Shown here one piece after another: positions 1 to 10,930 of a DNA stretch of 64,000 nt. The DNA lies in contig NC_092562.1 in NCBI RefSeq assembly GCF_037975245.1, forward strand, positions 30,020,054 through 30,084,053, written 5' to 3'. The translations under genes and the position numbers were made by a program. Origin of the DNA: Apostichopus japonicus (lineage: Eukaryota; Echinodermata; Holothuroidea; Aspidochirotida; Stichopodidae). The notes beneath the pieces were generated by a model, which did not search any database, was not told the DNA's origin, and saw nothing but the letters and a program-made list of their open reading frames with translations. Each line of letters opens with the position of its first letter. Position 1 is the stretch's first letter.

Positions 1-300
1 TACAAGAACATGGAAATAATGTTTAGCATTAGTTAATCATGCCGTGTGGCCTAAAACATATTTTATTACAAGGTTTACTTTCATAAAGATGGCCATAGCT
101 TGATATCTTGTGCAGCGTGTATGAACTGTGCCTCTTGTATCATGGTGAATACTCCATGAAACGTTTCTTGGAAACGTGCCAAAAATGTTAACAAACAGGT
201 GTAAGACAGGGATGAGTGCACAGTTGTTTGGTAAGGTTACCTGGGAAAAATTTGAGCACATGTACAGTATCCTACCGTAGTATTTAAGTTCGGTTAAACC
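1..300. repeat. Dispersed repeat, partial copy at window edge
   Basis: This stretch is a diverged direct copy of about 34276-34790. Both contain an 'acatggaaa-aat-tttagcat' start, 'gttaatcatgcc', 'tggcctaaaacat', 'ctttcataaag', and the later 'gccaaaaatgttaacaaacagg' block. The copy at 34 kb carries extra insertions. It probably continues upstream of the window. No coding potential was recognised. Confidence 0.6.
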
Positions 301-559
301 GTACTGCAGTTGTAAACTGATGTACGGTGCGCGCTATTCATTGTTAGGCAGTCTAGAAACGGGGCTTTGCCGAACTTTTTTTGTTTCACAATATCGGAGG
401 TTCTGTAAGTTTAACTTTTTAATGATTGTAAGACAGATTAAATCTCTTTTCATTTTATAACATAATATAGCTACTCTAACTTGTCATTTAAAATTTTTCA
501 TCAGCTTCGCGACAATTTAAATTAAAAAAGTTGTCAGTATTTTGCATCCTCAACTGCGA

Positions 560-775
560 TTTTTTTTATCGCCAGACACGCAAAACTTTCCTTTTCCTTT
601 TCCGGGGTCATCGCCCCACCAGGGCCCTAGGGCGGTCCCCTGGACCCAACGCCTTTATGCTCGCACGCTACGCGTGCTCGGCGTTTTCTCGCGATTTTCG
701 CGAACGTTTAAACGAACGAAAAATCGGCCGTTTAAACGTTTAGGTCTTTAAACGAAAACTCACAGCCCTACTTAC
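560..775. repeat. Short GC-rich interspersed repeat (SINE/MITE-like)
   Basis: A GC-rich island in AT-rich DNA contains a near-palindromic block around 605-650 (ccccaccagggccctagggc, then ggtcccctggaccc), followed by a 'gctcgcacgctacgcgtgctcggcg' stretch and several GTTTAAAC motifs. Its reverse complement resembles 12240-12340, so it is a repeat family rather than a gene. Overlapping small ORFs here are composition artefacts. The flanks (300-560 and 780-1110) show nothing I can assign. Confidence 0.5.
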
Positions 776-1112
776 GTACAAGTCACGGTGCCCCCCCCCC
801 CCTCCACTCGCCACATACACCATCTAAACGCTGATTACACCATTGCACTTTCATGTTGAAGGCTAGTTGTCTTTATAAGCACATATATACTGTACTGTAT
901 TGTGTGAGCAAATATGCTTCTAACAAAAGTTATGAGCAGTTACATGTAAATTATAATGAGGGAGTTAATGGTGATGTCACAGTGTCCTGGTCAACTACTG
1001 ACGGTATGCAAGGGCGAATGTGTATTTAATTACGTTATATGATGCTTAATCACATGTTTGAACAAAATGAAATTTCAAGTATTAACACATAAATATTCTA
1101 AAAATATACTTT

Positions 1113-1247
1113 AGTTGCATGTAATGGAGGATTTGGTGAAACCAAACATGTCTGGACTGACTACGGTTTGAAAATTCTACAAGGTTCGTGATCAACTTGA
1201 CCGTAGAGTATTTTCAGCAAATAAGTTTGTTTCCATTACATGCAAAC
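1113..1247. repeat. Hairpin-like 135 bp inverted-repeat element
   Basis: The 14-mer ttgcatgtaatgga at the left is matched by its reverse complement tccattacatgcaa at the right. Between them are a further inner inverted match, ctacggt / accgtag. This is the form of a small MITE or foldback element. No clear target duplication is visible. The stretch 1250-1940 after it contains nothing I recognise. Confidence 0.4.
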
Positions 1248-1944
1248 CTGTCCGACCAAAGGCAATTAATGACTTCATTACATTTAAATAAAAAAAAAAA
1301 GCTTCTAACAGAAGTTATGACCTATTTTGTATAATTTTTAATGGGCGTGTCAATACGGGTTGCCATCAGGATCCCATCGATTATTGATGCTACAGTATGC
1401 AAAAGAAACTGCTAATTTGAGCATATCATATGGTGCGGGAAAACATTCTTCAAGCAAACAATTTTCTCGAAAATCTTGCAAAATTCGATCGTGAAAACCA
1501 TGTTCAAACATACTAACGTATGCCAGCCTATGCATCCCGGACGGTGAAAAAGCTACTGCAGGCCTATATTCAGCGTTACAATGCATATTAACCCTACCGT
1601 AACATTTTGGGACGATTTGACAGTGCAATTAAAGCTTAGGCTGACATTCTTGCATACAAGAAGTTCAGAACGAATGTTTTGTTCGAATAGAGAATATTTT
1701 GCGACCGCTGTTTTTTTCTAAAGAAGGGGTTTGTAGGAAGGAGTTTGGATGAGTAGGCCTACAGTGTGTTCATTAGGCCTATCGTACTAGTTTTGCGATT
1801 ATGAAACTTGTATGTCGATTGACACTTAATTTTGGTGATTCACCGAACTTTTTGATCAGAATTTGGAATAAATCTATTGCACATACAGTAGCGTTGAATT
1901 GATGATTTCATTTACTCGGGAAGAAGCCTACCCCAATTCTTTCA

Positions 1945-2165
1945 AATCACGATGTAACGATCGATCGTTCTGCAACGTGATTCACGCTATAACGATAACA
2001 TCACGATAGTAGTAAGTGCCAGTGAAATGATAAACACACCATCACGATATCACGACCACGATGCGACGCACGATATCACGTTAGGTACTTGCTATAGGCG
2101 TAATGGAAACGATATCACGATAGACTCCTCGAGTCTCCTCAAAATTTGTCACGATACACGATGCC
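1945..2165. repeat. Cluster of ATCACGAT/ATATCACG motifs
   Basis: The words atcacgat, cacgatatcacg and taacgat recur about ten times in 220 bp in irregular spacing, and many are near-palindromic (cgtgatatcacg type). This is a degenerate short-period repeat, possibly the end of an old element. 2170-2575 holds only AT-rich unassigned sequence. Confidence 0.45.
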
Positions 2166-2578
2166 ACGGCCGATTTTATGTGAGCGGTACTGTATCTTGC
2201 GTAGCTCTGCTGGCTTGTTGTCCTTAATGTTGAGCCTGTAGGGTGTGAAAAATAAAAGGAAAATATTTTAGCATTTGATTGTGTTTACATGGCATTTGAA
2301 AATTAAGATGTTTTCATTTTAACAGAATAAATAATAAAAAAATAATATAAAAATTTCTTTCTGGTGTTAGCACCGGTTTCATTCATTGCTAAATATTTGG
2401 TGGCATTTAAAAACTGATCAATTGATTGTTTATTTGTTGGTATTGACAATTTCTTAAAGTTTGCATTATAATTGAATAAATACAAGAAAAGAATGTGTAT
2501 TAGCTGTTTCATAATTTTTTTATGTAATTCTAAAATCGACTGATTATGCTTGAATCAAGTTGTTTTCCATGTTACCAC

Positions 2579-3175
2579 AAGTTGATTTTTCAATAATAAT
2601 AATAATAAATAAAGTGGTCAAGAAATTAAGAAGAAGTGTCTTCTATTTATTTGTGATTACCTTATGTTCATGTCTGTTTATTTTTCTGCAAATCTGCCAC
2701 CGAAGGAACGTCACTCCAAAATACAATTGCGTTTAAGGGAAATGGTGTCTTCGTTACACCCAGAATCCATGTAACCGCAAGTTGATTTTACGATAATAAT
2801 TTTTCAATAATAATAATCATAAATAAAGTGGTCAAGAAGTTAAGAAGAAGTGTCTTCTATTTATTTGTGATTACTTTATGTTCATGTCTGTTCATTTTTC
2901 TGCAAATCTGCCACCGAAAGAACGTCACTCCAAAATACAATTGCGTTTAAGGGAAATGGTGTCTTCGTTACACCCAGAATCCATGTAACCGCAAGTTGAT
3001 TTTTCAATAATAAAGTGGTCAAGAAATTAAGAAGTGTCTTCTATTTACTTGTGATTACCTTCTGTTCATGTCTGTTTATTTTTCTGCAAATCTGCCACCG
3101 AAAGAACGTCACTCCAAAATACAATTGAGTGTAACAGGGATATGGTGTCTTCGTTACACCCAGAATCCTACCCCA
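2579..3175. repeat. Three-copy tandem repeat, 200-214 bp unit
   Basis: The block beginning 'agttgattttt-caataataa' and running through 'aaagtggtcaagaa', 'gtgtcttctattta', 'caaatctgccaccgaa', 'gaacgtcactcc' and 'ggtgtcttcgttacacccagaatcc' starts at about 2579, 2779 and 2993. Copies differ by the length of the (aat)n tract and a few substitutions. The last copy leaves the consensus at about 3170. The next stretch to 3735 contains no recognisable gene. Confidence 0.85.
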
Positions 3176-3735
3176 ACTTTGCGGAATGGTAGTACCAAAT
3201 GAAAATTCCGAGTCCTGAGGCTCAGTTGTTATCTTAATCAAGTATTACACTCATGTAAACATGTAACAGAGGTGACCATTGCTTCATATGGTTGAAGTGA
3301 GGCGACGTATGAGAATATCAGGAAATGGAGGGTAAATAAGACCTGAAGTGCATTGCTTGATGAATACATTTCAAGCTATTCATCCCCAATAATAAATAAA
3401 TTCCAAATTATGTTACATTTAATGTGATAGTGCACCTATGGATTATTGAAAGGTGACTGCATGAATAGGTTGCTCTTTTCCTTTCAGTCAGGAGGGGGTT
3501 GGCCATCGTTAAATGTGGTGTCTCTGTTACATCCGCAATTTTGACAGTTTCCATACCTCTGAATGTTTGCAGCTACCTGTCTGACGGGAAGAATTCTTAA
3601 CCATTATTCATTCATGAAACTAGATATGCTTGAGTACTTAAAATACAAAACAAAATATGAAATAACCTAATTTGAAATTTTTACCCCTTTGTCACACTTT
3701 GAAACCCAGGTTCATGGAATGAGCCATATATAACA

Positions 3736-4850
3736 CATGGAAAAACCCGAGATTTTACACACATAATTCCCACTGACATTGGTCACAGAACATAAGTAGG
3801 TCATTGAACTTTGCCCAAGTTCATCGCACCATGGGAACAACACAACAGATTGAACATGATGTTACATCTCCCGCCATCTGGACGCCGAGTGTAAATTTTG
3901 ATGTTATATGCAAATTATGAATGGTACTGCGCAGCGCGATTAAAACTTAACCTATTGCGACACAAATTTTGGCTGTTGTTGAATTAACTTTTGTATCAAA
4001 TGTAAGGTACTGTATCATGTATGTGACACAAGAGAAAGAAAATGAAATCGGAGGCTGCTCAAACCAGTTTCAACTTGATTTTTACAACCCATCGCACAAC
4101 TCGTGCGTGCGTAATTTTTTTTCTTAACATGACTTTTAATAAGTAAGCAGGAAAGGTTGGTAAGTTTACTAATTTAGGCGAGTTTTTGTTAAAAATCTTG
4201 TGATAGATAGACAAATATATTGTTTTTTTCTTCAAAAGTTACGATGTTGCCGAAGGCCGAGTGATATAAATTCAGTGATCTGAACTTCTGAACACCACGA
4301 ATACTGATCATGTGTGTTATTCTTTTCAGCAATTATTACAAGAAAGGTTCGCAATATTATTGGGCCTAATTAGTAATTAACATACATTGATCGAGTGTCT
4401 TGTTGCCTGAATTGCTACCTGCTGGGAAAAAAAACCTTAATTATTGTACTCATTATGTCCTATTTTCATTAAAAGTCGAGTGACCGTGCGTCGAAAAAAA
4501 ACGCGATCGGGAAACGGCGTTTAAACGTTAAACCGACCGGCAGGCGATACGGTGAAACGGTTAGCGAAATATCTGTTGGGTCACACCCTTACTTAAACAC
4601 ACACAAAAACGACCTTATTGAATGAAAATATACTAAAAACCATATCGCAAAAAAAAAAATCGCTTATAACTCGAAAACGGAAGGAGATATCGACTTTTGT
4701 CGGCTGTACAGGGATTTCCTAAACCAAATTTTGATGCGCTGTATCCACCTGTGTCATTTATGAGCTTCTCTGACGTAAGCTGCAGTACGTAATTTCTCTA
4801 TACCAGTTCCGCGAAATTTATTTACTGTACGCAATAAGCATCGTTCGCTA
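3736..4850 (+). repeat. 1.9 kb repeat family R1, copy 1, left part
   Basis: This is nearly identical to 18423-19550. The copy stops exactly at a TA, where a TIR transposon has been inserted, and resumes at 8511. Landmarks shared with the other copy are cacatggaaaaa at the left edge, a 'gcgtttaaacgttaaaccga' stretch and 'tcgttcgcta' at the interruption. A third, inverted and partial copy lies at about 7190-7615. No terminal repeats or known protein are visible, so the class is unknown. Confidence 0.85.
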
Positions 4851-5106
4851 CAGTACCGCTTTTAAGTAAATTGGAAGAGATTAGCGCGATTCAGCGCAAA
4901 ACGCAGCTTAACTGTACTTAACCGCGCTCCAAATAAAGGAACGCGATTTCCCCGCGTTCCAAACAAAGGAACGCGAATTCCCCTCGCTCGCTATTCACCA
5001 CCGACACAATGGGAGTGAACCGATCGATACAACGCTATTCATAGCGTGGAGGTAGTGTAAACCTATCGCTTGTAACCAACACCCGTTATAAACATCACAA
5101 TTTTAA

Positions 5107-5575
5107 ACGAAGTTTACCAACTTTGACGGAAAGAAAGTTTTAATCGAGAATAGTTTCGTGTTGAAGGGCAAAACCTTTTTATACGTGTTTATTTTATTCC
5201 CCGATATGTTCTGGTAACCAGAAGTAATAAAAAGCAAGAAGGAAACTTAGTGTCTTATCCTTTCGCCGTAACATTAACGGACCATTTTTTGTAGTAACAT
5301 TAGGCCTCGCGTTTTGTGTTGAGTTTAGGCACATTAGGCCAGTGTACGAGTACGAAGTTCACGACTTCGACTGAAAGTTTTAACGAGAATAGTTTCGTGT
5401 TGAAGGGCAAAACCTTTTTTATACGTTTTTATTTTATTCCCCGATATGTTATGGTTACCAGAAGTAATAAAATGCAAGAAGGAAACTTCGTGCCTTATCC
5501 TTTCTGGGTAACATATCATTTTTAGTAGTAAAATTAGGCCCCGCGTTTTGTGTGAACTTTAGGCACATTAGGCCA
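5107..5575. repeat. Two-copy tandem duplication inside the TIR transposon
   Basis: About 245 bp is repeated twice. Shared landmarks are 'gagaatagtttcgtgttgaa', 'gggcaaaacctttt', 'ttattttattccccgatatg', 'aggaaactt-gtg-cttatcc' and 'tttaggcacattaggcca'. Downstream (5740-6000) a shorter pair based on 'caacagtgt-a-gcttagaaa-gcaaactaaaa' shows further internal duplication. This is growth of transposon cargo or of non-coding filler, not a gene. Confidence 0.75.
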
Positions 5576-6181
5576 GGAAACGCACTGATTTTATTTTATT
5601 TTTTATAGAGTTCTGTTCATAGGCTTACGAATGCGAAGGTTGTCACTAACTGAAAGGAGTTGTAAAGAGAATAATTGTAGTTATATCCTGGAAACCAAAA
5701 TGAAAAAGAATTCTAAGCACAAATGCTTGTTTTAAAAAAAAGCAAATTATTATAAAATAAGAATAATCATGCAACAGTGTTAAAGCTTAGAAATGCAAAC
5801 TAAAAAGAAACAAACAGTCTGTATTTTCTTTAAATCTTTTAAAAATTCTAAAAGAAAAGTTAGGCACACATTAGGCTAGGAAGCTTTGCACTCACAAAGC
5901 AAATAAATTAATACTATAAAAGAAAACAGTACAACAGTGTCACGCTTAGAAAAGCAAACTAAAAGCAACACACTGTCTATTAGACTAGGAAACATTGCAC
6001 TTACAAAGGCAACAACATTGAAAAATACAATAAGTAAAATATTAAAATTACCATGCAAGGGATCAAAATTAACATGTAGTTCTTTTTTACTACAGTCTTC
6101 AAAGGTTTCACATCAAGAATAACTTAAATATATGATGACAAAAAATAGAGGAAAATGGAATATACCAAAAAATACTGTACT

Positions 6182-6532
6182 TCAAGATTTGACTGCCATT
6201 GCTAAGTATCTCTTAGCATTTCTGTTGGCTGTGTCCATCTTTTTAACGCACTGTCCCCAAACTCTTTTCTGAATGTGAAGTGGTACATGAAACTGCTCCA
6301 TAATACATTTCCTAATTGCAAATACCCTATCCTTATCAAGTGCATTTTTCTTAATCCCATTAACATTACAATTTAAAAGCTCATATGGTGTAAATATTTT
6401 ACGCATTAAATATCTGGCAAGACCACATGGATCTCCCTGTTCAGAAAGAGACGACAGCACAACTTCAGGTCTTATTTCTGTTATGACGGAGGATAAGTTT
6501 ACTTTAAATAGTTGGCAACATTTTGAAGAAAT
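6182..6532 (-). CDS. BEN-domain protein fragment carried by transposon
   Basis: An open frame on the - strand ends with a stop at 6182 and can be read upstream to about 6532, beyond an in-frame GTG at 6458-6460; no convincing start is visible. The last ~75 residues have the layout of a BEN domain: 'LARYLMRKIFTPYELL' (first helix with the aromatic F), a glycine after 'NCNVNG', then 'NALDKDRVFAIRKCIMEQF' and 'VWGQCVKKMDTANRNAKR' (final helices with the W). BEN domains bind DNA or proteins in chromatin factors. The piece may be a terminal exon of a captured gene, or the DNA-binding domain of the transposon's own protein. No partner ORF was found nearby. The assignment is by pattern only. Confidence 0.6.
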   Translation of the reverse strand: MSSKCCQLFKVNLSSVITEIRPEVVLSSLSEQGDPCGLARYLMRKIFTPYELLNCNVNGIKKNALDKDRVFAIRKCIMEQFHVPLHIQKRVWGQCVKKMDTANRNAKRYLAMAVKS

Positions 6533-7189
6533 AAAGTGTTACTAGGCGTTTCTTGTGTGAATTTTTTATATAAATTACCATTGGTTCCAGCAGAATGAAA
6601 AGAAAAAAGAATTTCCACCCAACAAATTTGAAGCAGGGCCGGTTAAATTCAAAACATGTTTCTCGTCCGCGCAATTGATGGGCCTCCTTTTTTCCTGATT
6701 TCCGAGTTTCTTTTCGGATTACAAGAAATCTAAACTATCCTTAAAAATTATTTTGTAAAGGTTGGAACATATTCCAAACTAGTAGCAGCGCATGAAAAGA
6801 AGAAAAATGGCCGCCCGTTTCTTTCAGATCTCAGTACGAGAAACATGTATTTTATTTGGATACTATAGAACAGCTTTCGTTCCCTAGCTGTATGTCGATT
6901 TTTTATAAAACCTTCATGAAAATTAACAGACTTGTTTGAAAATGGATTTTGAAGCTCAGTCAACAATTTAAGAAATGCTTACCGTTAAATACTGGCGTCA
7001 AGCAATACATTTCGAATTTATTCCAATGAAGATCCGCAAAGGATAAAAATGATGATTAGAGCTTACTAAAGAGAAATAGAAACTGCATGTACATGGTCAT
7101 TTTAGGTATCCAAGTACTATACAAAGAGATCGAGTTCACCGAAACACCCCTTTTCCCTATCGCCTGAGGAAAACCGTCTTTTATAAATT

Positions 7190-7615
7190 ATAGTAGGCCT
7201 ACCATACAGTACTTTACATTTGATACAGAAGTTACTTCTACAACACACAAAATTTGTGTGTGTCGCAATAGTTTAAGTTTTAACCGCGCAGTACACTACC
7301 ATTCATAATTTGCATATTACACCAAAAGTTATAACTTGGCGTCCAGATGGCGGGAAAATGTACAATCATGTACAATTTGTTGTGTCGTTGCCATGGTGCA
7401 ATGAACTTGGGCAAGTTGCCAAGTTCAAATGTCGATGACCTACTTATGTTCCGTGACCAATGTCAATGGGAATTATGTGTGTAAAAACTCGGGTTTTCCA
7501 CGTGCAATATATATATAGAAGTTTTACGTAAGCGGAACGAATTCGGGGCGGCTCGTTGATTGTGAGGAAGCACTTATCTAATCATCAATTTTTGTGAAAA
7601 ATATCGTACTTTTTT
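7190..7615 (-). repeat. R1 family, inverted partial copy 3
   Basis: The reverse complement of this segment matches 3740-4020 and, better, 18325-18720 (shared words: 'gcttcctcacaatcaacgag', 'acacataattccca', 'ccatctggacgcc', 'aatttgcatatta' on the + strand). It lies within the TIR transposon, which itself sits in R1 copy 1, so the same family is present both as target and as cargo. Divergence is clearly greater than between copies 1 and 2. Confidence 0.75.
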
Positions 7616-8510
7616 CAGAAAATATTTTTGACTAGTAATTGGAAACTCAATGTATCAAGAAGTACTGGGGGTAGACCTTATCATTGCATTTTGAGGGAAG
7701 TCAGATCTTCAAGTGCAAAATATTGTTTTTCATTTAAGGTTATCGTGGTTTTCTTGCGAGGTGTATACGGCGTAACTTTCGATGTAGGCTTAGAAGTAGG
7801 AGAATTCCAAGGGCAGTGACAACGTGCAATGTCTCAGTGCAGTATACAACTGAGTACCAGCTCAGTTCCGTAATGTAACATGTGCGCGAATAGCCCGTAT
7901 TACTTGCAAGAACATTTTACTGTACTGTTCTAGCCCCGAAATATGATCAATTCGGCTTTCTCACTTAATCTGTGGTAGGAAAAATCATGATTCCTGAATA
8001 ATTTTCAGGAATATTGTTATTTCCGAACGGACGTTGAGAACTGTTTGAATATTAAACGGCAATTTTTATTGTTCGCAGCAATCGCGGGAATTCTGTTTGC
8101 TAACGTTTCACTCATCAAACCAACTGTTTTGCTCCCACTTGAACATTTGTATTGTACGTTGAATTTAAACAGTATAAGATACGTGCTTATACACTATCCC
8201 TTCCCTTGACCGAGTATAAACCCTCGGTCTTCTTTCTACCGGCGACGATCGATATTCTTTTGTTACCGGATTGGAAGGAATTAAGTAGGATTACAGCCAT
8301 TGACCGTCTGACGGTAACAATGAACTTCACACTTTTAGCTGGCATGAATAGAATTAGGGAAGCCTTCCGACGGAATCTGCGCTCTGATAAACAGTTCCCC
8401 GCAATTAACTGCATTTCAATGCGGGTTTTAACAAAAGATAGAGCGCGGTTTAAACGCACAGAGCGCGATTAAGAGCGCGGTTTTCCAATTTACTTAAAAG
8501 CGGTACTGTA

Positions 8511-9308
8511 TGTTTTCTTTCACAACGAATATGCAAAGTTGTGCTCCACACGCTTCACAGATATTGTTTTATGTCGTTCATTTTCAATTCTACATTAAAA
8601 TTAACTTTTTCGAACGATGCATTGCATGCTTTATTAAACATTCCTGATTAATAAAACTAAGGAAGGATATTCAAATATGTATTATTTTCATTTGATATGA
8701 TTTTATGAGCTGTTCCACTTGAAAAACGATGATAAAACCGAAAAACAAAAAAAAAAACTTCTCATGTGACGCATACCGGGAGACTCCCCCTTCTCATTAA
8801 ATTAAATGTACATGCCGTCAGGCCAGTTGAAAGCCGTCAGGCTAGTTGAAAGCCCTCCCTACTAATGTTTGATCAGCTCTTCCCAATATACAATACTCAA
8901 ATAAGCAATGAAAATATATTCATTTTCCACAGATTTCTACCCAACGTGGGCCCCAAGTCACTGCTTTATTTTCTTAGTAGTCATGGATACAATTGTTTGC
9001 AACTCTCTTGCTGGCCAGGTGTTTCAAGTTTTATTAATAGCACGACTTCTGATTGGTTCATTCAAGATAAACTTTCTATCCCTGCTGGATTGTTCTACTT
9101 GTAATATGAATGAATATTTGGTTTTCAGGTAACATCCATTCCATTACGAACAGTAGGGGTAAAATAATGTTTGCTTCTAGAGGCAGCCAGCCAAAGGTTC
9201 AGATAAATACTATGCTAATTAACAGATGATAGGCGTGAATTTGACAAAGCCAGGTTTATGATTGGACTAAGCCTCTCAAAAAAAGTTTGGTGGTGGGGAT
9301 ATCCAGGG
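8511..9308 (+). repeat. 1.9 kb repeat family R1, copy 1, right part
   Basis: This continues R1 copy 1 after the transposon and matches 19551-20348. The right edge is sharp: both copies end at ggatatccaggg and then diverge. A 79-codon open frame at 8865-9104 is identical in the two copies, but the whole repeat is nearly identical, so this gives no evidence of selection. 9309-9880 contains no recognisable feature. Confidence 0.85.
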
Positions 9309-9899
9309 TAGGGAATACACATGTTAGCAGCAAACTGCAGGTGGCCGAGACCCAGGCTGCGACCTAAATACCAGGGCAGTCCATCTGCATTCGCGGGCAA
9401 CTTACAGTAACGGGTTAGGGGGAAAATAACAGGATGTTTTTTATTTTTGCGTGCATTGAAGCTGGGGGAGATTTTTTGTACGGAATGCGCTCTCAGAAAA
9501 GTTTGTTTAGTGAGTGATGTTCTGTAGTAAATGGTACTGTAGTACGTCAAGTAACACAGGAATTTATTGGAAATAAAGATCTCTTTGATATCCAGCTACG
9601 ACTGTTTCATTGTGGATATATTTTTTTTATTTCTAGTTTTTCTGACGCTGCGTTCCTTGGTGAGCTAACCTAAACTTATCTTAGTTTAATACTAGCCTAT
9701 AACTTACGAGTCGTAGAATGTGCTTATTACGATCGATCAAGACTAGTTTTTATTATCCTAGCCAAATCATTTTTCAAACACCTAGTAAAGAACTTACTCT
9801 ATCTACAATCAAACTTTTGTAACATTTGTAATATTCCTCTACAACTTCTGGTAGAGTCTGAAAATGGCTGTAGTTAAACTAAGGATTCAACGCAAGTCA

Positions 9900-10125
9900 C
9901 AACCTTGATATGTCTAGAACTGCCTTTGCGGTTTTTGATCGCGATAACTTTCGTGGAATTTTCGTTGAAACTTCGTTGACAACCCGTGCCCGCAGTAGTC
10001 TAAATCTTGTCAACAAAATTATTCGTTTTTAACCGATTTTCAACTTTTTTTATCGATTTTCAACGTTTTTTATCAATCGTTGATTTTTTTTCAACGGGAG
10101 TTAAGCGAAATCACTACTGTACATC
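9900..10125. repeat. MITE-like end, Ttatcgattttcaacg-rich
   Basis: Low-complexity runs of 'atcgattttcaacg' type end in caacgggagttaagcgaaat followed by cactactgta. The reverse complement of this terminus, tacagtactgatttcgctta then actcccgtt, opens a similar segment at 17174. These are probably two opposite ends from separate copies of one element family. Their partner ends were not found. Confidence 0.5.
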
Positions 10126-10129
10126 AACT

Positions 10130-10795
10130 TAGGTCATCTGGTAAGCTATATATGTGTTAATATGAACATACTCAATTTACTAATTTTATACATGGTAGGT
10201 TTTTTTCTCTGATTTGGTTTCTTTGTTGTTGAAACATGGTAATAAATAAACTGAAATTGGGTCCTGCCAGTGAAGTTGATCTTTTTCTTTTGTATGTAAA
10301 GAAGCTGACCAAAAAGGAGATATTACATTCATATTGTTAAGTGATAACATTGCATTTCTACGATCCTTTTTAATCTGAATTTTTAACGAGTTGTAAAACG
10401 GTAAGGAGGTATACCCTTATATCTTTCAATGCTGACAATAGTTTCAATGGTGTTAGTGGTGTCATCATTCAATAGACTCCATTTGTGGCTTCTGGTTTTG
10501 GTAGAGACAGCTTCCTGATATTTAAAATAAAGGGAGATCATCCAATTATCTATTCTGTAAAATTGGAAGAAATGTCACTTTTATGACTAGGTACTGTGCC
10601 TTGTAGGAGTTTGTTGACTTTCATTGAGTTTACATACTATCACTTTGCACATTACAGGTCTCTCAGAGCGATTATTTTAGTAGTGTAGATCATATCTGGA
10701 ATGTATGCTTTTTAGTTTTCTGATATTACAACCATGTTTCAGTACTTCATCAGCAATGTCATGATTTACATTTTACTTTCTTCAATTCTTTCCAG
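10130..10795 (+). repeat. Duplicated intron segment upstream of EGF exon 1
   Basis: This intronic stretch matches 50665-51098 plus 52936-53152 with roughly 5 per cent substitutions in the part nearest the exon. It ends in the same polypyrimidine tract and acceptor (ttcaattctttccag) as the second copy. The copy at 50-53 kb is interrupted by a 1.84 kb insertion. It is part of a segmental duplication that includes the following EGF exon. Confidence 0.9.
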
Positions 10796-10930
10796 AGTGT
10801 GAAACAGGGACGTTTGGTGCTAACTGTAAACAGGAGTGTCATTGTGCAGGTAACACTCTCTGTGCTTTAGACACAGGTGTGTGTGAAAATAACCAATGCG
10901 AGGATGGCTGGAGAGGAACAAACTGTCAAT
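10796..10930 (+). CDS. RPTP-like receptor exon: EGF/laminin-like module (copy 1)
   Basis: The acceptor is ctttccag and the donor gtatgt. The 135 bp exon enters with two codon bases and leaves with one (phase 1-1). It encodes one cysteine-rich module, CETGTFGANCKQECHCAG... to ...CEDGWRGTNCQ, with eight cysteines in EGF/laminin-EGF spacing and the usual G-W/Y-G near the end, as in MEGF and Tie extracellular repeats. It is nearly identical to the exon at 53153. The exit base T joins AC of the next exon as Tyr. Joining directly to the 53153 exon would create TAG, so the two are not expected to be spliced together. Confidence 0.85.

Larger units (their letters stand above)
4851..8508. mobile_element. 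3.66 kb TIR DNA transposon with TA target duplication
   Basis: The element starts cagtaccgcttttaagtaaa and ends with the exact reverse complement; the perfect terminal inverted repeat is 26 bp. It is flanked by TA at 4849-4850 and 8509-8510, and the uninterrupted R1 copy has a single TA at the corresponding place (about 19538-19550), so the empty site is in the same window. Both ends carry subterminal accgcgctc / gcgcgatt motifs. TA duplication and a CAGT start fit Tc1/mariner-like elements, but no transposase is recognisable, so it is probably non-autonomous. Inside are tandem duplications, an inverted R1 fragment and a BEN-domain coding fragment on the - strand. Confidence 0.9.

Noticed and set aside
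1350-1628. 92-codon frame on the - strand
   Set aside because: No recognisable domain, no splice or promoter context, and the region is repeat-rich; length is within chance for 64 kb.
8152-8472. 106-codon frame at the right end of the TIR transposon, with a 90-codon antisense frame
   Set aside because: No transposase motif (no DDE/D pattern) or other domain is visible on either strand; the region contains the subterminal repeats.
8865-9132. Open frames of 79 and 74 codons, repeated at 19904-20171 with a hydrophobic look
   Set aside because: They lie in repeat R1, whose two copies are nearly identical throughout, so sequence conservation says nothing about coding; no domain is recognised.
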